Positions 47,246 through 59,162 of a stretch of DNA of 64,000 bases are shown one piece after another; positions within the stretch are counted from its first letter, which is position 1; each line of letters opens with the position of its first letter. The notes below the pieces were generated by a model. It made no database searches, was not told where the DNA came from, and saw nothing but the letters and a program-made list of their open reading frames with translations. Location: contig JAPVLO010000097.1 in assembly GCA_027257055.1 (NCBI GenBank), positions 3,100,001 through 3,164,000 of the forward strand, in the 5' to 3' direction. This stretch comes from Cephalopachus bancanus. Its lineage: Eukaryota; Chordata; Mammalia; Primates; Tarsiidae. The translations under genes were made by a program, and so were the position numbers.

Positions 47246-48300
47246 CAAGCAAGTTTGACAATTTTACACCTAATTCCAAGAATGTATTAATTATATGGGC
47301 AGAATGATAGAGTAGGAGTTACTAAAAGGATAACTACAGGGAGAGAAAATATGACACCATTGTTTCTTTTCCTTAATAAAACTTTGGACGAATCCAGTAG
47401 ATTTTCAAGCATTTTTGATCATTAGAGAAGTCCAACATTAACTCTAGAGGACACATCTCTATCTATCTAAACTTCTTCAGATTTAGCCCTTAACTGGGTA
47501 TCTGCACTAGGCAAGAATATATGATTAGCAAATTGTTTCTTATTTTCTTGCTCTCTTTTCTCATCTGTTTATAATTTTTTCAAGGTAGAAGAGGTGGGAT
47601 ATATGCTTTGTTCATGACTGAGAAACAAATGCAATTCTCTTTGAATTGCTACTGTACTCTGGCTAACATTGACGTATCATTGATACTTCTATATGGCAAG
47701 CATTTTGGTGCTCAGAAAGGGTTGTTTTTATTTTCTTCTTTGACAGTCGGGGTGGGCAGGTTATTTCTACTGCATAGTTCATTGAGGCATGTTGCATGTG
47801 TTATCAAACTTCAGCCTGACTTAGGTGTATCATTGAAACTGTTCCTGCCACGATACACTTGGTTGGCAGGGAGTCATTTTTTTGAGATACCAGCAAATAC
47901 TCTACTGCAAGCCTAGCTACATTCTGTAGTGTCCATTTGATCCACATGGATACACACATAGCATAAATGTCATGCAAAAGAGTGGGAAGGAGGGTATGTC
48001 TCTGCTGCTCCTTTTCTCTCTTGCCATGTCTCTCCAATCCAGTGCTTATCTGCTGAGCTTGTCACAATGGCAGATCGGCAGAACTGTTACCTAAGCAGTG
48101 AGTGAGAATGAACAACTTCCCATATTTCTTTGAAAATTAATTCGTCAAAGAGCTGCCTTCAGTATCATTTGTTCATTTACTTTTTATATTGTGTCAAAAA
48201 AGATTTATGCATAATATATAAAAAATCAATCCTTTAAGGTCTTGTGCGGCAAATAATTCCATTTTATGAATTACTCCTTAAATTTTTTTCTACCATATTC
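47246..48300. other. unassigned sequence
   Basis: 47590-48060 is GC-richer and could be an LTR or other old repeat. The 102-codon frame at 47608-47916 has no signature I recognise. Confidence 0.35.
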
Positions 48301-48309
48301 TGCTGAACA

Positions 48310-48850
48310 CAGTTTCAATTTTATGCAGCAAACTGATCTTTTTTTATAATTCTAAATTTTGTGTTATGCTTTGAATGTTTTTCTCTACAAGAATACAATT
48401 TCATCTATTTTTTTGCACGAAAAATGCTTTTGTATATATTAGATATTTGATCTATTTGAAATGTATTTTATTGTAAAAAGAATCATGAAGGTATGATTTT
48501 ATTGTTTAAGTATCTACCTAATTTTCTCAATTTAATTTACTTAACAATTTGAATTTTCTTCACTGATTATATGATCAATTTACCATATATTAAATATCAT
48601 CTTGTTTTCTTAGAATTCTACTTCTAAACCATTTGATTGAATGACCAATATTTAGATACTGTGTTCTTTTCTATAGTTTTGAAAATTTTAAAAAAGATAT
48701 ATTTAAAATAGTTTAATAACATGGAATATCTTTCTAATTATTTAAGGGTTTTTATATGTTCCTTGGTAGAATTGTAATATTTTCTTCATGTAAGTGCAAT
48801 TTACTTCTAAGTTTATTTCTGGATATTTGTGACATAATAAGGAATATATA
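48310..48850 (-). mobile_element. old L1M fragment
   Basis: AT-rich antisense L1 ORF2-like sequence: 'taagggtttttatatgttcc', 'catgtaagtgcaatttac', 'agtttatttctggatatttg'. Highly diverged. Confidence 0.5.
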
Positions 48851-48854
48851 TTTA

Positions 48855-49700
48855 GTTCTTATACCCCAGGACCTGGACCAGAGTTGCTAAAATACTTGTA
48901 ATTTTCTGAGTGTCAGGAATACTAGGAAAATTATTTGTTCTAATATTTGGTCTTTGTTCCTGGTTCCTGACACAAAGCTCTTGATCCTTTGGAATGTCCC
49001 GGGTAATAGTAGCTTCTTTTGTTCAGATGAGAGTACTTTTAAGGGACTCCTGAATGGGAACTGATGATCAGAAAGACCAAATCATGAATAGAAGTTTGAA
49101 ACTTTCAGCCTCACCCCAAAACACCCATTCTCTTAGAAAAGGAGGGGCTGGAGATTTAGTTAATAACTAATCATGGCTGTGTGACGTCTCTACAAATGAA
49201 ATTCTCTAAAAGACGATGGTCAGACAGCTTCTAGGTAGGTGAACACATCCATCATGAATGGAGGGTGGTGCACCTCAACTACATGGAAACAGCAGCTCTT
49301 TTGTCTCTATGTATAAATTTACCTGGAGAGTCATCTGTATTCCTGGCCATACCCTTTACAAAACACCAATAAATGTAAGTTTCTCACTGAATTCTGTTTA
49401 CCGTTATTGCAAATTATTGAACCTAAGGTAGGGGTCCTGAAAATCCTTGATTTATGGCAAAGTTTGCAGTGTGAATATTCTGGGGACCTACTATTTGCAT
49501 TGGCATTGAAGTGGGGTATACTGTTGTGGAACTGAGCCCTTAACTTGTGAAGATTGCACTAACTTCAGGTGGTTATTGTCATCATTGAATTGTAGTCCAT
49601 CCAGCTGGTATCAGAGAATGAGTAGTTGAGAGGAAAAAAATGGTAATAGAAGTATTGTCTGAGTACAGAGGAAAAAAGTAAGCTTTTTTCTATGCAATAT
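48855..49700 (+). mobile_element. solo LTR of an ERV, family not assigned
   Basis: Sense LTR. A polyadenylation signal lies in 'acaccaataaatgtaagt' (about 49364), followed by U5-like text 'gcaaattattgaacctaagg', 'gaactgagcccttaacttgt' and 'catccagctggtatcagaga'. This order recurs in several primate LTR groups. The U3 start near 48855 is approximate. No internal region follows, so it is a solo LTR. Confidence 0.65.
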
Positions 49701-50390
49701 TTTACTCTTTTGGGGGGGTTTTACTCTGATTTTGTGCTTCTTTCTTTCCATTTTATTTTGTGAATTGTCATTATACTTAGGTAAAAATGTCTCTGCCTTT
49801 CTATTGCTACCTAAAAAATAACTAAAATATCATATTTCATACTTTTTTCAGTTGGGTACATTGGGTCTTCCAAGTGAAAAAATGTCTTTAGGAAAGAGTG
49901 ATAACTTTGCCTTTTGCTTTCTAATATTTATAATTTAGGGGAAGGAAGCTGGTTTAAAATTAATTTATGAAATCTTTTAGGACAATGTAAATAATATTAA
50001 TTGCATGACATAACTTTTTTCTTTTCCTTCTCCTCTTCTTTCTCCTTTACCTGTTGATTATGATAGAAGAGTATCAAGTGCATCACTATTAAACAAGATA
50101 AAGTCTTTAGCTAACATACGTGTGTGTTTATATGTATTTGTGGTATATTTAAGCTTTGACCTGTAATCAAAAATTAATTATTTATTTTTTCTCTATATGA
50201 AGAGTTAATGGTTTAACATAAATATTTTGTAATATGAAAGTATATTTGATTTACTATATATTATCTTAATATTCAGTGGTTCTACTTATTGTTACTTATT
50301 GTAGACATTTTTGCATTGCTATCAATAACTGATCTCGGTTTTCGTGGTGTTGTTTATAAAACTTATCTTTGTCAGTTTGTTGTCTTAGCC
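49701..50390. other. unassigned sequence
   Basis: AT-rich, no recognised repeat or gene. Confidence 0.4.
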
Positions 50391-50625
50391 CAGGATTTAT
50401 AGAAATCAGAGTCTGGAGCAAGAAATAAAGTGCCGGCACATTATTTGGGAATTACAAGTCCAGCAAGGGTAAAATAAATAAATAAAAAAGACAAGGAAAG
50501 TTGGAAGTGACATGCTGATGGGTTAATATTGGCCATTACCTGATAACAATGAAGGCAGAGAAATGGTAGGAAGCTCAGGAAGTGTGTTCTCTGGCTATGT
50601 GTGTCACTTAGATATACCTCGAGAG
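50391..50625 (-). mobile_element. possible LTR fragment
   Basis: GC-richer than its surroundings, with an (AATA)n-like run at 50473-50486. Direct contact with an MLT1 LTR suggests retroviral origin, but the family is unknown. Confidence 0.25.
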
Positions 50626-50943
50626 TTGTCATAACAAAATCCAACACTGAGTGCCTTAAACATCAGAAATGTATTTTCTTACAGTTCTGAAGAGTAGAAG
50701 TTCAAGATCAAGGTGCTGTCAGGTTTATTTTCTTCTGAGGCCTCTTTCCTTTGTTTGTGTGTCCAAACGTTGCATTTTTTATTATAGGAACACCAGTCAG
50801 ATTGGATTATAGCCCACCCTAACCACCTCATTTTAACCCAATTACCTCTTTAAAGACCCTATCTGCAAATAGTCACATTCTGAGATGCTTGGGGTTAGGA
50901 TGTGAATATATTTTAAGAGGCACAATTCAGCTTATGGCACCAA
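50626..50943 (-). mobile_element. MLT1 LTR
   Basis: Antisense MLT1: 'gtcataacaaaatccaacac', 'ttcttacagttctgaagag', 'gattggattatagcccacc', 'taattacctctttaaagacc', 'cacattctgagatgcttggg'. Nearly full length. Confidence 0.92.
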
Positions 50944-51932
50944 GCAAAATAAACTTGATTTCTGAACAGTCCACAGAGGAAAAATGTAAAAACAATCTAT
51001 TTATATGAAACCTTCATTTTCCACTGATCAAAATTCATCTTGTAAGATCCCATTTTTCCCAAATAGTAATATTTCAAAAAAAGCATGGATGACAGTCTCA
51101 TAAGTAGACTCAGAATGTGGGGGTATACTGACCAGAAGGTCTAGGGCTTCAACTTACATTCCAGGCCAACCAAAAACATTGAAAACACTATTGAAGCAGT
51201 GCAGTTCAGAATCTGAGGAGATGTATATATGATTTGTTCTAATACAATTTTCTTAACATATTTATGCTGACTTTTTGAGGGGAATTTGGGAGCTTTCATT
51301 TTCTTTTTGTAGGAAATTGCACTCGAATTATTTTTCCAATTAATTTGAAATAGTTCACTTGAGAAAACATGTGGGTGTGACATTTTGGAGAAGAACATTC
51401 TTTATCAACATTCTCTATTTGTCTTTAGTGGTAATTCATCTACTTAAGGCTTTATAACTCTTTATATGAGTCAATTTTAATAACTTATATATTCCTAAAA
51501 ATTTTCCATTTCATTTATTTTCAAATATATTTGTCTTGCTTTGTGTGAAATTATTTCAGAAAAGCCAAATTAATCTTTTTCATTATTGAATATTTACTTT
51601 CTTGCTTCTCTGTTTAATCTACCACTTATAATTACTTCTTAATTTGAGTTTTTTTATTACTAATGTATTAACTTCTGCTTTTAGAAACATGTATTAGTCT
51701 TCTTTTCATCCTCCACTCTAGTTATTTTAAGTATAAAAATGTGACAAAATAAAAAACAATGGAAAAAACAATTTTCTAATCTTCATCTTTGTCTCTTGTT
51801 TTCATTAGCTAAGTTTTTGGTTTCCTTACTTGAAAAGTTTGAGTCAATTTTTTTCAAATGCATATCTATTATAGAAATACTTGGTTTTCTAAATGTATCT
51901 AAATATTCTTTTTTTAAAGATAACTTGAGTTC
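50944..51932. other. unassigned sequence
   Basis: AT-rich, no recognised repeat or gene. Confidence 0.4.
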
Positions 51933-52820
51933 GAGGCAGAGGCAAGATAGTGATGGAACTGGTCTGAGTGTGAGCGTCTCTGGAAAAGCGAGTGTCTATA
52001 AAGACTGTGTGAGTGGGTGTATGCCAGTGGGTGAGTGGAAGTCAATCTGAGGGAAGACTCAGGTTCCAGCACCCAGGGCTCTCATTCAGAGGTGACTGCA
52101 ACCCTTCACTGCCCTGAGATTAGAGTCCCTGGCATGCAGGATTGTCTGCCATTCTTGGTAGTCTTTTGGGAGGAGGCAGCAGAGATCACCTGCTCCTCAC
52201 CACCAGACACCTGGCATATGCTACCACCTGTGGCAGCAGACCAGGCCGTAGCAGCAGGAACCATGGAGAAGTCATGGTGAGGACATCTGGAATTGAGCCC
52301 TGCCACCAGTGAGGAGATGCTGACCTGCATTGCCCTGCCCAGCTCTGTTCATCCTCCAACCTGAGATCCAGAGGAAATCTCCATACCACTCTGGGATCGA
52401 CCATCAAACATGGAGAGATGGACACCCCTCCCCCACACTGGACCAGACACAGACACATCTGATCTGAGTAGAAGACTTGACAGCAGTGGCAGCATCAGAT
52501 GAGTCTGGATCTTATTCACCCTCTTCTCAAATCTGTCTATGGAGCATCTGACCCATGCTGAGAGCAACCTGATCAGCTTATGCTGAGAGCAGAGGGAATG
52601 GGCTGGAGACCAAAGCCACTGCCTAATGCAGTGGAAGCCAAAAGCAGCAGCAGTGCTTAAGAAAGGAACCTAAAGTTCCAGAAACATCCACAGCAGGAGT
52701 TTTTTTTTTATTCTTTTTTTTTTTTTTACATTTTCATATTTGTTTTTGCTATTTTATTGTTGCATTTTAGATTTTCTGTTTGTGTATGGGTATTTTTGAG
52801 GGTCAGTACACCAACATGAA

Positions 52821-53105
52821 TTTTTTTTTTTTTGAGTTGGAGTCTCACTCTGTCACCCAGACTGGAGTGCAGTGGCCGCTCCCAGCCACCGCAGCCTCGA
52901 CCTGCTGGGCTCCGGCGATCCTTCTACCTCAGGCTTCCAAGCAACCAGAATTACAGGCATGCACTACCACGCCTGGCTGATTTTTTGATTTATTGTAGAG
53001 ATGAGGTCTCGCTGCCCAGGCAGGTCTCGAACCCGCGGGCTCAGGCAATCCACTCACCTCAGCCTCCCAAAGGTGCGGGATTACAGGCTGAGCCACCGAG
53101 CCCAA
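52821..53105 (-). mobile_element. Alu, young type, in L1 copy 2, with TSD
   Basis: Antisense Alu with a T13 tail, flanked by 'ccaacatgaatttttt' (from 52811) and the same at 53106. It carries all the young-group marks ('gaggtctcgctgcccaggc', 'cgaacccgcgggctcaggca'). Confidence 0.97.
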
Positions 53106-53139
53106 CCAACATGAATTTTTTGTGTGTTGTTTGTATGAT

Positions 53140-55600
53140 TGGCTCAATACAGAAGTCAAAATAGAAATTAAAAGATTTCTGGAAACAAATGAAAACAAAG
53201 AAACATCTTACCAAAATCTCTGGGATGTCATGAAAGCAGTACTAAACGGGGAATTTATATCTCTGCAAACACATATGAAGAAAATGGACAGCCACAAGTT
53301 AACAGCCTAACAAATCACCTAAGGGAGCTGGAAAAGCAAGACCACCAAAACCCTAACTTCAGCAGAAGAATCCAGATCACCAAAATAAAAGCCTCAATAA
53401 GGGACACAGATGACAAAAATATAATAGAAAAAATAAGCGAACAAAAAGCTGGTTCTTTGAAAGAATAAGCAAGATTGGTGGAACCCCTAGCCAGATTGAC
53501 CAAGAAAATGAGAGAAAAAACCCAAATAAACATAATCAGAAATGCAAAAGATCAAGTCACAACTAACCTCAAAGAAACACAAAAGATTATCAGAGATTAC
53601 CATGTACACTTGTATGGAAACAAACTTGAAGACCTAAATGAAATAGAGGACTTTCTGACATCACACAACCTCCCCAGGTTGAACTAAGAAGAAACTGAGA
53701 CCCTAAATAAGCCAATAATAACCCAGAAAATTTACTTTGTCATAAGAAAACTATCTACAAAAAAAGCCCTGGACCAGATGGCTTTCCAGCAGAATATTAC
53801 AAAACATACCAGGAAGAGTTGAAACCAATCCTATTGAAAGTATTCCAGGCAATTGAGAAAGATGGGACTGTCTTCAAGTAATTTTATGAAGTTAACATAA
53901 CATCGATACCCAAACCGGGTAAAGATCCATCAAAGAAAGAGAACTACAGGCCAATATCCTTGATGAGCATAGATGCTAAAATTCTCAACAAGAGTCTAGC
54001 AAACTGGATCCAACAACACATCTCAAAAATCATCCACTATGACCAAGGAGACTTCATCCCTGGGATGCAGGCCTGGTTCAGCATCCACAAGACCATAAAC
54101 ATAATTAAATACATCAACAGACATAAAAACAACAACCACGTGATTATATCATTAGATGCAGAAAAAGCTTTCAATAAAATCCAGCATCCCTTCTTGATAA
54201 AAACCTTTGACACCTAGGCATAGATGGAGCATACCTCAAAATAGTAAGGGTCATCTACAATAAACCCACAGCCAAAATACTGCTAAAGAGACAGAAATTG
54301 GAACCATTCCCCCTGAAAACCAGAACATGACAAGGCTAACCAGTCTTACCCTTCCTGTTCAACATAGTGTTGGAAGTCCTAGCTAGAGCAATCAGACAAG
54401 AGAAGGAAATCAGGGGTATCCAAATGTGTAAAGAGGAAGTTAAGTAATCTCTCTTTGCAGATGACATGATCCTATGCCTTGAAAATCCAAGAATATCTGT
54501 CAAAAACCTTCTTGCACTGATAAAGGACTTTGGCAAACTCTCAGGGTATAATATAAATGTGCGTAAGACAGTCACATTCTTATACACAACAATAAACAAG
54601 CTGAAACTCAAATAAAAAGTACAATCCCATTCATAATAGCCATACACACAAAAAAAGAAATACCTTGGCATCTTCCTAATCAGAGAAATGAAAGACTTTT
54701 ACCCCCAAAACTACAAAACATTGCTCAAAGAAACCAAAGATAACACAAACAAATGGAAAAGCATTCCATGCTCATGGACTGGGAGAATCAACACTGTTAA
54801 GATGTCCATCCTACCCAATGCAATCTACAGATTTAACACAGTACCCATTAAATTGCCAGCATCATTCTTCTCAGAACTGGAAACAACAATACAGAAATTC
54901 ATGAGGAAACATACATGAACACTAATAGCCATAAGGAAACATACATGAACACGAACAGCAAAAGAAACAAAGTGAGAGGTATCACACTTCCAGACTTTAA
55001 ATTTTATTTTAAGGCTATAATAATCAAAACAGCCTAGTATTGATACAAGAACAGGCATATAGACCAATGGAAAGGACAGATATTCTGGAAGCAAAACCTC
55101 AATTTCTCAACCAACTCATCTTCAGCAAAACTTCCACTAACAACCACTGGGGAGAGGAGAACTTATTCAGTAAATGGTGCTGGAAAAATTGACTGACCAC
55201 ATAAGAATATTAAAACAAGACCCCTACCTATCACCATACACAAAAACCAACTCTAAATGGATCAAAGACCTAAATGTAAAGCCTCAAATTATAAGAACTT
55301 TAGAAAATGAAAGGGACCTCATTATGGAAATTGGAACTGGCAACCAATTCCTGATCAAAACCCTATATGCCATGCCATAAGAGACAAGATAGACAAGTGG
55401 AACCTCTGCAATGGGAAATAAACCGTTAAGTGAGTGGGAGACAGACCACAGAATGGGAAAACATATTTGCCAACTGCATATCTGACAAAGGCCTAACATC
55501 TGGGATCTACAAGGAACTCAAACATGCCAAAAAGAAAACAAAACAAAACAAAACAGCCCTATTACAAAGTGAGCAAAAGATAAGAATAGACACTTCACAA
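53140..55600 (+). pseudogene. L1 ORF2 remnant, copy 2 (linker, RT, part of C-terminus)
   Basis: Begins after the endonuclease: the frame 53122-53310 reads '[20 protein letters not shown]'. The linker is at 53475-53687. RT text at 53960-54217 includes '[18 protein letters not shown]', with the RT palm Asp. A stop lies just before the FADD region (about 54445-54470). The thumb/C-terminal frames are 54688-54918, 55174-55380 and 55430-55560. Stops and frameshifts split it; it encodes nothing functional. Confidence 0.9.
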
Positions 55601-55719
55601 AACTTTATGCATTCATGTATAAAATCCATGTACCCCTCATGTCTTGTTCTTATCAAAATAAGACAGGAAATTTCTCACATATCCTGTTCCAGCTAGGTTT
55701 CCAAAAGCACAGAAGCAAT

Positions 55720-55950
55720 CACATTTTAATTTCTATCATCAAAAATTAGTTTCATTTGTTCTTATGTGTCATAAAAATGGAGGCATATGGTATACATTTT
55801 TTGTTTCCAGTATTTTTTAGTTTATACAGTGGATATAGTGTTAGTAACTTGTTTCTTTTGTTTAGTAATATTATGTTATATAAACACAACTAAATGCATA
55901 CATTCTTTTGTTGGGTAGTTGATCGTTTTCAGTTTGTGGCAATTATTGAT
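55720..55950 (-). mobile_element. old L1M fragment
   Basis: Antisense L1M ORF2 end, 'gatcgttttcagtttgtggc', interrupted by an MLT1 LTR and resuming at 56328. Confidence 0.65.
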
Positions 55951-56327
55951 TGTTATGGATTATTTTTGTCCTCAAAATGAAGTCTTAACCCCTAGCACCT
56001 CAGAATGTGATTATATTTAGAGATAGGACCTTTAAAGATTGATTACGTTTTTTTAAAAGGCAATAATCCTATCTGACTAGTATGCTTATAAAAAGAATTT
56101 TGGACACATAAGAAACAACAGGGTCTCATGTTCACAGAGAAAAGACCAGGGGATGACACAAGTAGGCAGTCATCTGCAAGCCAGGGATAAAAACCTCAGA
56201 AGAAATCAAACCTGCCAAAATCTTCATCTTGGACTTCCAACCTCTAGAAGTGTGTGAGGAAAACTAATTTACATTGTTTAAGTCACCAGGCGGTGATACT
56301 TTATGATAATCCTAGCAGACTAATACA
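55951..56327 (+). mobile_element. MLT1 solo LTR inside L1M
   Basis: Complete sense MLT1 from 'tgttatggattatttttgtc' to 'cctagcagactaataca'. It splits antisense L1 sequence, which reads on across it ('ggcaattattgat' / 'tggataaagtttctgtgaac'). The adjoining pentamers 'ttgat' and 'tggat' are compatible with a 5-bp duplication. Confidence 0.93.
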
Positions 56328-56624
56328 TGGATAAAGTTTCTGTGAACATCTTGACATCTTGTTATCTTTTTTTTATTTTAATAGATATATGTTTCCTTTT
56401 CCCTTGGGCAAATACCTTAGGGTACAGTTATGATGCATGTTTAACTTTAAACACAATTACCATATTTAAACACATTCCCATCAGCAGTGTGTGAACATCC
56501 CAGTTGTTTTATATTCATGCCACTATTTGATGTTGCCAGTTCTTTTTGGGGGAACCATTCTAATGAGTGTGAGATGGTGTTTCATTTCCTTTTAATTTGC
56601 TTTTTATTGATAGAACGATGACAT
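56328..56624 (-). mobile_element. old L1M continuation
   Basis: Antisense ORF2: 'ttcccttgggcaaatacctt', 'ttcccatcagcagtgtgtga', 'ctaatgagtgtgagatggtg'. Confidence 0.85.
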
Positions 56625-56985
56625 GCATCTTATCTGTTTGTGCTGCTATAACAGAATACATGAGACTGGGTAATTTATAATGAATAGAAATGCATTGGGT
56701 CACATTTCTGTAGGATGGGAAGTCTAAATTCAAGGAGGCAGCATTGGGTAAGTGACTGCTAGCCTTCTAGTTGTGTGGTTTCATAGTGGAAGGGCAGAGA
56801 GCCAGAAAAAGCAAGAAATGGAACTTTCAACCTCAAGCCTTTTATAATGGACATTAATTCATTCATGAGGGACCCTCATGATCTAAACACATTCCATTAG
56901 ACCTCACATCCCAATACTGTTGCATTAAGGATTACGTTCCCAACACAAGCTTTTTGGGAGACAAACTCAAACCTTAGCAACAAGA
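56625..56985 (-). mobile_element. MaLR LTR inside L1M
   Basis: Antisense LTR: 'gtttgtgctgctataacaga', 'gagactgggtaatttataat', 'cattcatgagggaccctcat', ending 'gacaaactcaaaccttagca'. The L1M resumes immediately after ('cacattttcacgtgcttata'). Confidence 0.88.
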
Positions 56986-57480
56986 AACACATTTTCACGT
57001 GCTTATATGCCACTTAGCTTTTGTTAACAGACAGGTGATTGAACAGCTATCTGTTCAATCCTTCATCTATTGTTGAGTATTTCAATTAAATATTAGGTAC
57101 TTCACCTTTATATTATTGATTTATGACAGGCCTTTATAAAAAAAAAAAATGGGTGCCAATACTTTGTTAGGTACATGTACCAGAAATATTTTTTTCCCCA
57201 AACTGTAGCTTGCTTATTTATATTAATGCTTACCTTTTATAAACATTTTTATAAATTTCTATGAAGACAAATTGATGGAGTTTTTTGTGGGTTTTTTTTT
57301 TTTTGTATCCTGTCCAATAAATCTGCGCTTATTTTAAGACTGCAAAGATATCCTGTAAGGTTCTTCTAGAGATTGTATGACCTGGGATTTAATTTTAATC
57401 CTGTGATACATCTTGCATTAGTTTTTTGTGGTTTTTTTTTGGTATGGAGTAAAATAGCTTCAAAATAGATATGTGTTCTA
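56986..57480 (-). mobile_element. old L1M continuation
   Basis: Antisense ORF2: 'cacgtgcttatatgccactt', 'aactgtagcttgcttattta', with the later ORF2 order partly decayed. It contains a perfect hairpin at 57037-57060. Confidence 0.7.
57037..57060. repeat. perfect inverted repeat, 10-bp arms, 4-nt loop
   Basis: 'gattgaacag' and 'ctgttcaatc' around 'ctat', within L1M. Confidence 0.95.
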
Positions 57481-58099
57481 TTCTTGAAACCTCTTATTTA
57501 GACTTTTTTTAATAAAAAGAAAAATATTGACCATAAGATAAAATTTAGAAAGTGTTTTCTTATACTATATTTAAAAGATTTTCCTTCTGCTATTCCTTCT
57601 CCTGGAATAAAAATAGCAGATAAGATACTCTCTTCTCTCCTATGAATGGCTTTTCACTTTCTGAAATTTAGTTCGCTTAGGTTTCTTATATTTTCAGCTC
57701 TCCAAATTTTTTTGTTTTTTTGTGATAGATTTTATTTTAATTTATTCTATTGGTGATGAAAGACACCATTCAAAAGAAATATTGATAGGGTGATGAATGA
57801 AACTACCGAAATAGGGGAAAGGTAAAGGACCTATCGCAATTAGGAGTTCACTTTGCCTATAAGCTCTGTGAGCATCCCTTTCTAAACAAAAGAAAACCCC
57901 TATGATTTTTCAGCATCTTTGGTGTGTTTTAATAGTTCAGAAATGATATCTTAGGAGACTTGGATCCTTTGTAGATTCTAACAGAAAGTGGAATTCCCAT
58001 ATAGATTGATTTTCTTGCTTCCTAGATCTTCCTATATATGTTGTTATTTTATTTGTTCTTCTTACTTGGGATCTTGAAAATTATATGCACTATTTTAAT
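57481..58099. other. unassigned sequence
   Basis: AT-rich; may be further L1M but not recognisable. Confidence 0.35.
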
Positions 58100-59090
58100 T
58101 TTATACTACTATTGTTTAAACTTAATTAATATTATAAACTAACAAACCTCTATTTTTATGTACTACTTTTAGAAAAAAGTACCTTTTCATTTTATTTTAC
58201 TCTGCCTTTCCCAATTATATCAAACTTTCAACTTTTTAAATGAAGCATTAGGATAGTTGTGCATGACATTTAAAATTATTTTTTAAATACAATCTTTTAC
58301 AATTTTATAATGGTCATATTATCAAAATAATATTACCCCAAACATTTTTAGCTTTTCTACATTTTAATAAATTCAGTTCCACATTTTTTTTTTTTTTGTT
58401 TGAGTTGGAGTCTCACTCTGTCGCCCAGACTGGTGTGCAGTGGCCGCTCCCGGCCACCGCAGCCTCGACCTGCTGGGTTCCGGCGATCCTTGCGCCTCAG
58501 TCTTCCAAGTAGCCGGAATTAGAGGCATGTGCTACCACTCCTGGCTGATTTTTTTTTTTTTTTTGGAATTATTGTGGAGATAAGGTCTTGCTGCCCAGAC
58601 GAGTCTCGAACCCACGGGCTCAGGCAATCCACTCACCTCAGCCTCCCAAAGGCGCGGGATTACAGGCTGAGCCACCGAGCCCGGCTCAGTTCCACATTTT
58701 TATACTATGTTTTTACCATTCCTGATATGTTGGTTTTGAGTTCTTCTTTCATTAATTGAAATAGTGTTAAGACAAAATAATGTTAAGAATTATTTTTTAG
58801 AAGAATATATAGGTAAAATATCTCTGATTCATTATACATTTGAGTCTATTTTATTCTTCAATATATTGCAAAAATCACTTCACTCTTTTCTGGCATTAAA
58901 CATTTTGCAAGAAAAACAAACAAACAAAAGTTACTTTGTTTTTTTCCATCTTAGGGACCTGTTATTTTTCTCTGATTTCCATAGAATGATTTAACTACTT
59001 TTATAACTTTATAATTGTACTATTAAATTTTTGTAAGTTCTCACCTTTTCCTTTATTTTTGAGTGTGTGGAAAATCCCCTTTACTCTCAA
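58100..59090 (-). mobile_element. old L1M fragment
   Basis: Antisense L1M resembling the piece at 3189-3853 ('cacttcactcttttctggca', 'gagtctattttattcttcaa'). Split by the Alu at 58389. Confidence 0.5.
58389..58685 (-). mobile_element. Alu, young type, with TSD
   Basis: Antisense Alu flanked by 'tcagttccacattttt' (58373-58388 and 58686-58701), a perfect duplication. It has the young-group deletion ('gaggcatgtgctacc', 'ggtcttgctgcccagacgag') and an internal T13 run where others have 'ttttttgattt'. Confidence 0.97.
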
Positions 59091-59127
59091 TAAAATCTTC
59101 TATCTGTATACAATACTTTTCAAATAA

Positions 59128-59162
59128 GCTATCCTACCACTCAGCTTGAGTGGTAGGATAGC
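59128..59162. repeat. perfect hairpin, 16-bp arms, 3-nt loop
   Basis: Arms 'gctatcctaccactca' and 'tgagtggtaggatagc' are exact reverse complements around 'gct'. Not part of any repeat I recognise. Confidence 0.97.

Larger units (their letters stand above)
51933..55600 (+). mobile_element. LINE-1 (copy 2), 5'UTR joined to mid-ORF2, 3' end missing
   Basis: Starts 'gaggcagaggcaagatagtg', a typical L1 5' start. The 5'UTR runs to about 52800, then the text jumps to ORF2 codons downstream of the endonuclease ('cagaagtcaaaatagaaatt'). ORF1 and the endonuclease are thus absent. ORF2 runs to about 55600 and stops without a 3'UTR or A tail, where old L1M sequence takes over. An Alu sits near the 5'UTR/ORF2 junction. 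The 5'UTR does not visibly match that of copy 1. Confidence 0.92.

Noticed and set aside
47608..47916. 102-codon open frame with a hydrophobic middle
   Set aside because: No splice context, no homology recognised; not distinguishable from chance.
59128..59162. Hairpin as a microRNA gene
   Set aside because: The stem is only 16 bp and perfect, shorter than known precursors, and flanking sequence does not extend the pairing. A template-switch origin is simpler.
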